The notes below the pieces were generated by a model that saw only the letters and a program-made list of their open reading frames with translations, had not been told where the DNA came from and did not search any database. The translations under genes and the position numbers were made by a program. Source: Liriodendron chinense (lineage: Eukaryota > Streptophyta > Magnoliopsida > Magnoliales > Magnoliaceae). Taken from it: DNA of 64,000 nucleotides. Positions 55,732 through 64,000 of the stretch are shown piece by piece; the first letter of the stretch is position 1; each line of letters opens with the position of its first letter. The stretch covers positions 15,944,176 to 16,008,175 of the forward strand of contig ML058384.1 in assembly GCA_003013855.2 (NCBI GenBank), written 5' to 3'.

Positions 55732-58204
55732 ATGACCGAAATGCCCTCTACGTTGCACTTTGTCTTTGTGCACGGCGCTTCACATGGAGCATGGTGCTGG
55801 TACAAAATCCGGTGCCTTTTGGAGAATGCAGGCTACAAGGTGACGTGTTTGGACCTTGCCGGCGGCGGGATCAACCTGTCGGATGCCAATTTGATTTTCA
55901 CATTTGATGAATACAATAAGCCGCTGATCGATTTCATGTCGGCCTTGCCGGAGGATGAAAAGGTAATTTCACTTTCCATTAATGAAAGAAATTATGTTAT
56001 GTAGTTGCTTCATGGTTTTAGTTAGAAGAAGAAAAAGTATCATTAGCCTTTTTTTTTTTTTTTGGGCGCAAATTAGAGCTTTTTCATTGCTCTCAAAGCT
56101 TCTTTTAAGTTGATGACGAGTAACACCCAGGTCCATAGCTCAAGTGGCAGATCATGGTGTGGCCCATCTTTGTTGTGGATCTAGCATCATACACGTGGCA
56201 GATGAGAGGACATGTACCACTGCCTAATCACTGAAATGTGGGCACGGTTTGGGTGGATCCCCAACTGTGGAGCGCGGTTTCAGTGGATCCCCGGATCCAC
56301 CGAGGTGGGTGGATCCCTGAATGTGGGACCATGATGTACGTTCCTTATCTCCGGCTATAGAACTGAAGTAGATACAAATCTCACATGTACCATAATACAG
56401 GAAACAGTGGTAATCCAACATTAAAAACTTATGGTCGGACCCAAAAGCTTTGGATCAATCTGATATTTGTGTTATCTCTTCATCCAGGCCTTCGTGGCCT
56501 TGTTAACAGGTTGGATGGAAAATAAACATTCCAATGGCCCCATGAAGTTTTTAACGGTGAGGATTCAATCAAAACTGTTTCCTGTGGTATGGTCTCCTAA
56601 GTTTTGGGTCCACTTCATTTTTAGGGTCATGCCCTAAAATGAGCTGTCAAAATGAATGGATGGTGGGGATGTAAAGAATATACATCACAGTGAGCCCCGC
56701 AGTTAGGGATCCACCTACCTCAGTGGATCCGGGGATCACCCAAACCGCTTCCCCAACCGTGGGGCCACTGTGATGCATGTACCTTACTTCTACATCTACA
56801 GGGTCCATGCATTTTGAAATTTCATTTTAAGGCATTTCAGGGCATTATCCAAAAATGAAGCAGATCCAAATCTTTGGCGGACCATACCACAAGAAATAGT
56901 AGTAATTAAATCCCCACCATTAAAAACTCCATGGGGGATACTGGAATGTTTATTTTCCATCCAACCTTTTGAAAAGGTCACAAAGACTGGGACGAAGATA
57001 CCAAACAAATATCAGCTTGACCCAAAACTTTTGTGACTTATGAGAAGCTTTTAATGGTTAAGTACCCTTTCTTACTGTATTATGGTCCACCTGAGATTTG
57101 GATCTACTTTATTTTTTGAATCATACTGTAAAATGAGTTTTCAAAATGAATGGACGGTATGGATGTAATACACACATCACACAGTCGACAGCACGGTAAA
57201 GGATCCGGGATCCAGCGAACCCGCGCCCAGTCCTCATTTATCCCCTCCTGAATTGAAAAGTGTACTGATGCTACATATTGTATACATGTGGACGGACGCG
57301 GATTGCGTCCTTCCTCAGTATGGAGGCAAAGCGTCCATACCGAGCACTGAGCTGTGGAGGGGCCCACCTTGATGTATCTGTTTATCCCTGCCGTCCATCT
57401 CTTTTTTTATGACCATTTTAAGCCATTAGATCTAGAACGAGTTAGATCCAACGCTTATGTGGACCACACCAAAGACGACTCTTGCATTTAATGCTCAAGT
57501 GCATTTAATGCAACCAAGCTCACTATATGGTGTGGCCCACCTGAGCGTTGGATCTGCCTTGTTCTCTCTTTCATTACTTAAAATGCTGTTTGAGTCCCCA
57601 CTAGCTGTGAATAAATGCTAAGGTCCTATTTGCAATAGAGATTGAAGAGGGAGATTAATTTGCAGCACACATTTGTGAGATCCGAGCTATCTATCAGGTG
57701 GGGCCCATGCCAGCCATTCATCAGAATGATCAAAACGTACGCATTGAATATAAACCATCAATTATCTTTTTATTCGTTGGCCATTTTTTTCGTACTTGCG
57801 TGGCCTCCTTGATGATTGAACATAGCCCTAGTTTTGGCCAGGTATTAGCCTGAAGGGGTCCCACTTTATGGATGGACCAGATCTCAAACATGTATGTCCC
57901 ACCGCCACGTTGGCTCATATGCTGCATATTGCCTCCTTGCGCTCTCCACTCGCAAAAGCACTCTCTTTTTTCTAAAAGTGTATTGTGAAATAACCATCCT
58001 TTTCTTTTTTTTTCTTTTTGTTCTTTTTTTTATAAATGACTTTTGTACTTCTATTATCATCAGGTAATTCTGGTGGGCCACAGCCTTGGAGGGCTGAACG
58101 TGACTGACGCGATGAACAAATTCGTGAACAAAGTCTATCTCGCCATCTATGTGAACGCACAAATGCTACCATACAAAGGAGAAGATGTGCGCAATTCTAT
58201 GCAT
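55732..58204 (+). CDS. MES17-like carboxyl methylesterase, exons 1 and 2 (gene incomplete in window)
   Basis: Exon 1 is 55732-55962 (77 codons) and exon 2 begins at 58064 after a 2.1-kb GT-AG intron; they join in frame. The product belongs to the plant alpha/beta-hydrolase MES/HNL family, which removes methyl groups from hormone esters such as methyl-IAA, methyl-salicylate or methyl-jasmonate, in the cytosol. Visible landmarks: the oxyanion region 'FVHGASHGAWCWYK', 'TCLDLAGGG' and the nucleophile elbow 'LVGHSLGG' with the catalytic Ser. The wording of exon 2 ('LAIYVNAQML') resembles MES17-type proteins most, judged from memory. The frame stops at 58205; a donor near 58184 would lead to a third exon with the catalytic Asp and His, which is not in the window. 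It may be a long gene with retroelements in intron 2, or a truncated remnant. No lesion is seen in the two exons. Confidence 0.8.
56240..57228. mobile_element. Outer MITE in the methylesterase intron
   Basis: Ends GGGCACGGTTTGGGTGGATCC and (inverse) GGGCGCGGGTTCGCTGGATCC are inverted. Without the inner MITE it is about 500 bp, the family length. The two halves rejoin at the duplicated 9-mer described for the inner copy. Confidence 0.7.
56271..56753. mobile_element. Inner MITE nested in the outer one
   Basis: It is 483 bp, has inverted ends (AGCGCGGTTTCAGTGGATCC against GGGAAGCGGTTTGGGTGATCC) and is flanked by 9-bp CAACTGTGG (56262-56270) and CAACCGTGG (56754-56762). The 9-bp duplication again points to a Mutator-like source. 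Confidence 0.75.
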
Positions 58205-58207
58205 TAA

Positions 58208-58447
58208 TTATTTTCCTTTAGTTTCTTTCTAATTCAGGCAGAGGGATGGCCCACCAGATGGCTCCCACCAACAACGGGAGACATGCAAAAAATACACGGA
58301 TGGGACAATCTCAACCGCCTAAAATTTGAGGTTTACCAATATGAACCACCTTTTCTGACCCAATCCCGACCTCATAACTTGTAAATTCAACCCGAGCCTG
58401 GCTTTGCAGTGGCTCGGATTGGTGGGCCGTGGGTGGACCAGACCGTT
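58208..58447 (+). other. Sequence between methylesterase exon 2 and the copia element
   Basis: No further exon of the esterase can be recognised here. The text 'gatggcccaccagatggctccc' is MITE-like. If the gene is functional this would be intron 2. Confidence 0.4.
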
Positions 58448-59145
58448 GGAAGTGTTGGAGTTTTACCTTCAATCTTATACACCAGAGAGTGTCGAGCGAC
58501 CGTCCAAGGATACCCAGGTTGGCTTCTGGAAGTCTAGATTGCTAAACTGTTTCTGGGCTATAGGGGCCCCGACTATTGTTGGTTGGGCGCCTGGTGAACA
58601 GCAGGGCGCCCGATGAGGTTTGGGCGGGCACTCGAAATCGATTGGATTCTTGCTGGAACTCTCTGGACAGATTTCGAATCTGTTAGGCGCCCGACCATGT
58701 GTAGACAACAAAGTCGGTGGCGTAGTTTTTGCGCAATCTTGCGCGGTTTCTTACGTAAGATGTTTCTAATTCGGGTTGCTTTCTATTTAAGGAAGTGTAA
58801 TACATGAATTAGATATCCTAGATGAGCAAGGGTTGAGAAAGATAGAGAGTTTTAGGGTGAGAGAAAGTGCTTTAGAGGAAGGGTTACGTTGGTTTTCCTC
58901 TTGGAGAGCTTGGGTTTTCTCTTGTGGGCTTGAATCTAGTGTAAGTTTATTCATGCTCTTGTAACTTCTGATTCATAGTGGATTGATGTTACTTTGTGCT
59001 ATGGTTTTTACCCGAGAGGGGTTTTTCCACATTAAATTCGAATTGCCTCTTGTGTGTGTTGATTTGCTTGGTGTGTGATTGCCATTGTGGTTTGCTCCTT
59101 CCTCGCTTGATTCGCTTCCGCTGCGGGGCCTCTTACCCCAACAAG

Positions 59146-59157
59146 TGGTATCAGAGC
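59146..59157 (+). promoter_or_regulatory. Primer binding site of the copia element
   Basis: TGGTATCAGAGC, the perfect complement type for initiator tRNA-Met, two bases after the LTR. Confidence 0.92.
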
Positions 59158-59200
59158 TAAAGTTGGGAAGGAGGCAGAGAGAATTTAAGGTGACGCACCA

Positions 59201-60600
<1,400 letters not shown>

Positions 60601-60715
60601 TGAATAAGTTGATGGAGGCATGAGAAGCAATGAAACTATGAAGGAGAGGAAGTAGAGATGGAGAATGGAGCTTTGGAGCAGTGGAGCGATTGAAGATTGA
60701 AGTCACTGTGGAGAT

Positions 60716-61125
60716 TGTTGGAGTTTTTCCTTCAATCTTGGACACCAGGGGGTGTTGGGCGCCTGGCTAGTTCTGGCCGGGTGCCCTCCCAAGGACACTC
60801 GGGTTGGCTTTTTGAAGTTTGTATTGCTAAACTGTTTCTGGAGTGTAGGGGGCCCGACCACTGTTGGTCGAGCGCCCAGTGAACAGCCAGGCACCTGACA
60901 AGGTTTGGGCAGGCGCCTAAAATTGGTTGGATTCTTGCTGGAACTCTCTGGACAGATTTTGAATTTGTCGGGTGCCCGACCGTGCGCTGCCTATAAAGTT
61001 GGTGGCGCAGTTTTTACGTGATCTTGCAAGAAACCTTGCGCGGTTTCTTGCGTAAGATGTTTCTAATTCGGGTTTCTTCGTATTTAAGGAAGTGTAATAC
61101 TTGAATTAGGTATCCTAGATGAACA

Positions 61126-61183
<58 letters not shown>

Positions 61184-61472
61184 GGGTGAGAGAAAGAGCT
61201 TTAGAGGAAGGGCTACGTTGGTTTTCTTGTTGGAGAGCTTGGATTTTCTCTTGTGTATTAAATCCGGTGTAAGTTCTTCATGCTCTTGTAACTTCTGATT
61301 CATAGTGGATTGGTGTTGCTTTGTGTCATGGTTTTTTACCCGAGAGGATTTTTTCCACGTTAAATTTGGATTGCCTCTTGTGTGTGTTGATTTGCTTGGT
61401 GTGTGATTGCCATTGTGGTTTATTCCTTCCTCACTTGATTTGCTTTCGCTGCGGGGCCTCCTACCCCCAATA
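60716..61472 (+). repeat. 3' LTR of the copia element with (GA)n expansion
   Basis: It matches the 5' LTR but carries a (GA)n run of about 45 bp at 61133-61177 where the 5' LTR has only 'gagaaagatagagag', which accounts for most of the length difference. Confidence 0.92.
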
Positions 61473-61477
61473 GGAAG

Positions 61478-61792
61478 CCCTTGACATTTCATCTATAAGG
61501 TCCCACTGTAGATGGTATGCATGAAAATATCGCTACTTGTAGATCTTACTGTCCATACAATGTTGGGTCAAAGATAACGTTGTGGAGAAACAATTTCTAG
61601 CTTATATTTTTGTGCATTTTGAGGATCTATTGTCGGTGGGCCACAGTAGGACATTTTAGATGAACGGTTTGGATCATCGTGGGTGGGCACAAGGTGATAG
61701 TGGCTGTGTCTGTGGGCTAGAACACACAATGGACCCTAGTGATGGGGTAGAACGCGAAAGTCCACTGATCAAAATGATCCCATCTTACATGG
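61478..61792. other. Spacer between the copia and gypsy elements
   Basis: It contains a MITE-like fragment ('ctattgtcggtgggccacag') and no reading frame worth calling. Confidence 0.5.
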
Positions 61793-62511
61793 TGATGTAG
61801 GACAAGAACCCCCTGATGAAGGGTATGGATCAAGCACATTCCTATCGCACATGGACCGCAAAATATTAAGGAAAGGTAGAAAAAAATTGTCAATTTTTAC
61901 ATTGATGGACCAAAAGAAGGCGGACCATAAATCGGCCATAACTTTTGATTCGGGAGGAGTTACAGGACGTACACCATATGGATTCTAATTGAAAATTTAT
62001 TTTGGGTGAACCAAAGTGGGTCCCGTCTATCCATTTTGTCAGAAAATGCGCGGTTACAGTAGAAAAACGGAATTTTAGGAAAAAGTTACTAATTTTAGTA
62101 ATTCTGAATTTTAGTTTGTTTCTTCTTTTTAGAGTTTTTTTTGCTTCTTTAGGAGTTTCTATTTTTGTTAAGGAATCGTGAGTTTTAAAAAGAGTTTACT
62201 TAGTAGTAGTCTTTAATTAGAATTTTACTATTTTTAGTAACTTTCTATTTTAGGAAACTTACTATTTTTAGTAAGTACGAATTAGGGTTTATTTAATAAT
62301 ATATAAGGATGTTAAATTCGTTCTTAATGTGAAATTTCATATTATTATTCAATAAAATTTTGGCTTTTACTGATTTTATCTCGTGGATTCGAGATTTTAC
62401 CTTGTGGATTCGAGGAAGCCCTGTTGAGGAGTCCAGGAAGCCTTATGGATTCAAGGTAATTATCCTGTGAGAAAGATGGTAATCGACCTCATCACGTCCT
62501 CACTACGCTCG

Positions 62512-62523
62512 TGGTATCAGAGC
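62512..62523 (+). promoter_or_regulatory. Primer binding site of the gypsy derivative
   Basis: TGGTATCAGAGC, initiator-tRNA-Met type. The gap of about nine bases to the last CA makes the exact LTR end uncertain. Confidence 0.88.
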
Positions 62524-62815
62524 AAGGAGTTCCCTCGGGCCGATGTTTCTTTACCAAGGTATGGACAAAATCTCCACTGATAATGATCAAGGGATTCATT
62601 ATCTTTACGAGGGAATGGAAACTTTCCATCGGGAGAGACCGAAGACACTATAAATTATACGGGCTTCCCTCTACCATTTTGCAGATGTGCTAATTCTGCC
62701 ACGTGCTCAAGGCAGCATTTAACCTCCTGTGGTCGTTGGACAGAATCACAGAGACACGTACGCTTATAGTGGTAATCAGGTACATTGGGTGGATCAGACA
62801 GATTGATCCTACAGG

Positions 62816-63680
62816 ATGATGGATGATCTTCCTAACTTCAATGAACAAACTAACATTAATGGTTGGTTTATTGAAGTTGAACGCTTCTTCAGCCTCATGC
62901 AAACTCTTGAAGAGAGGAAGGTTCCATTCGTGGCCTTCATCTTGAAGGGTGATACTGCGAATTGGTGGGTGCAACTTCAGCACCAGCGTACGCAATAGTT
63001 GAAGGCGCCAATTCGCTCATGGTAGCAAATGAAACTACGGTTGCTGGCATGTTTCCTAGACGATGATGAAGATCCAGTTGAGATGGAGTTGCAACAATCA
63101 CCAGTCCTGTCAGCCGCACATATGTTATTCATGCAGACATGGGAGACCCTCTCGAAGCTTTTCAAGTGGAGGGGCAATCTTTTATTTCTGGTCAAAATCC
63201 CATCGAATCTGACGGGGCGAGCGAGATTCCTGACTTAGAAGAGGAATGTGACAAACAACTTACCATCGTCTCAAAAATTATTTGAAATTCTGAGAAGGTA
63301 AAGGAGATCGTTACCCCATATGTGATGAACAAGGATGATGATCATATAGTCATTTCAGAAATTGTGGATCCCATTTTACAGGAATTCATTAGCATTCTAG
63401 ATGCTACCACACCAACAAATCAGGAACTCGAAGCGATTGTGGTCAATGAACTTTTTGATGAATTGTTCCTTATGCAGGAAATTGTCCTTTCTCAAATAGA
63501 GCCAACTATCGATGTGCCAGAGCACGTAGTGATTATTCATGTTGGCGTGGAGAAGAAGTCAGAGAATTTTTTTGTAGCGTTCCAGGACAAGGTCAGCAAA
63601 TATCGACTTCCGAAGTTGAAAGCAGATCGTGGCCTTAACCTAAGGCGAAACTCGTGGACGAGTTTTTTTTTCAAGTGAGG
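62816..63680 (+). pseudogene. gag start fused to a polyprotein end in the gypsy derivative
   Basis: Positions 62816-63060 read like gypsy gag ('GWFIEVERFFSLMQTLEERK', 'FILKGDTANWWVQLQ', then after a stop 'KAPIRSW'). The frame 63322-63678 is acidic and unfamiliar for most of its length, but its last 30 codons ('SKYRLPKLKADRGLNLR') resemble the tail seen at the end of gypsy polyproteins just before the 3' LTR. No protease, RT or integrase motif is present. I read this as a large internal deletion; the middle frame is not identified. Confidence 0.6.
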
Positions 63681-64000
63681 AGTATGATGTAGGACAAGAA
63701 CCTCCTGATGAAGGACGTGGATCAAGCACATTCCTATCGCACATGGATCGCAAAATATCAAGAAAAGTTGAACAAAAATCATTAATTTTTACATTGATGA
63801 ATCAAAAGAAGGCGGACTGTAAATCGGTCATAACTTTTGATCCGTGAGGAGTTACAGGACGTATAATATATGAATTCCAACTGAAATTTCATTTTAAGGT
63901 AAACCGAAGTGGAACGTATCTGTTTGTTTCACCAAAAAATGTGCGGTTACATCAGAAAATGGGATTTTAGGAAAAAGTTACCATTTTTAGTAATTTTAAA

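Larger units (their letters stand above)
55963..58063 (+). other. Intron 1 of the methylesterase gene
   Basis: It begins GTAATT and ends ATCAG. It contains a T-run (56049-56063), a SINE-head fragment (about 56130-56156), two nested MITEs (56240-57228) and a further foldback fragment (about 57350-57600). The normal first intron of this family is short, so most of the length is inserted DNA. Confidence 0.75.
61793..64000 (+). mobile_element. Gypsy-type deletion derivative, cut by the window edge
   Basis: The 5' LTR starts TGATGTAGGACAAG (61793) and ends about 62502; it contains a TATATAA near 62300 and repeated 'tttagtaa' motifs. A perfect primer site follows. A purine tract (AAGTGAGGAGTA, 63673-63684) precedes the 3' LTR, which begins at 63685 and leaves the window. 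The interior is only about 1.2 kb, so the middle of gag-pol is gone. Confidence 0.88.

Overview
This window is plant nuclear DNA, almost entirely layered transposable elements around one low-copy gene fragment. The evidence for a plant is direct: Tat-type and Tekay-type Ty3/gypsy retrotransposons, a Tork-type copia element, an En/Spm (CACTA) transposon with both of its usual genes, a plant mobile domain gene, GT-AG introns and a plant-type methylesterase (MES). The many foldback repeats built on 'ggggcccacctt...ccgtccatc' remind me of magnoliid genomes, but I cannot check that, so I leave the species open.

Left part (1-15,645). A Tat-type element B on the + strand contributes its 3' non-coding tail (1-13,244) and its 3' LTR (13,245-14,602); its coding part lies left of the window. 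A complete Tekay-type chromovirus (1,303-12,976, flanked by TCTAC) is inserted in that tail. A host minisatellite follows (about 14,788-15,400).

Middle (15,646-36,642). A nearly 21 kb Tat-type element A lies on the - strand, flanked by CCAGG. In its own direction it has the 5' LTR at the right, a tRNA-Arg-like primer site, a gag-protease-RT-RNase H-second RNase H-integrase frame interrupted only by stop codons, then an intron-containing antisense gene with a plant mobile domain on the + strand, then about 5 kb of 3' tandem arrays and the 3' LTR at the left. A 440-bp copy of the left insertion junction sits inside the element, between a candidate antisense promoter and the antisense gene.

Right part (36,643-64,000). 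After about 3 kb of MITE-rich intergenic DNA comes a small non-autonomous gypsy-like element on the - strand (39,644-54,745). An 11.3 kb CACTA transposon (40,354-51,612) has split its left LTR; the right LTR preserves the empty site. The CACTA element carries degenerate TNP2-type and Transposase_24-type genes and two adjacent tandem arrays, one of them telomere-like. Beyond this lie a 504-bp Mutator-like foldback MITE, exons 1 and 2 of a MES17-like methylesterase whose first intron is filled with nested MITEs, a deleted Tork-type copia element (58,453-61,472, flanked by GGAAG), and a gypsy deletion derivative that runs off the right edge.

None of the transposon genes looks fully intact. Almost all nonsense codons in the two large gypsy elements can be explained by C-to-T or G-to-A change, as expected for methylated, silenced DNA. 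The only coding regions without internal lesions are the antisense mobile-domain gene and the two methylesterase exons.
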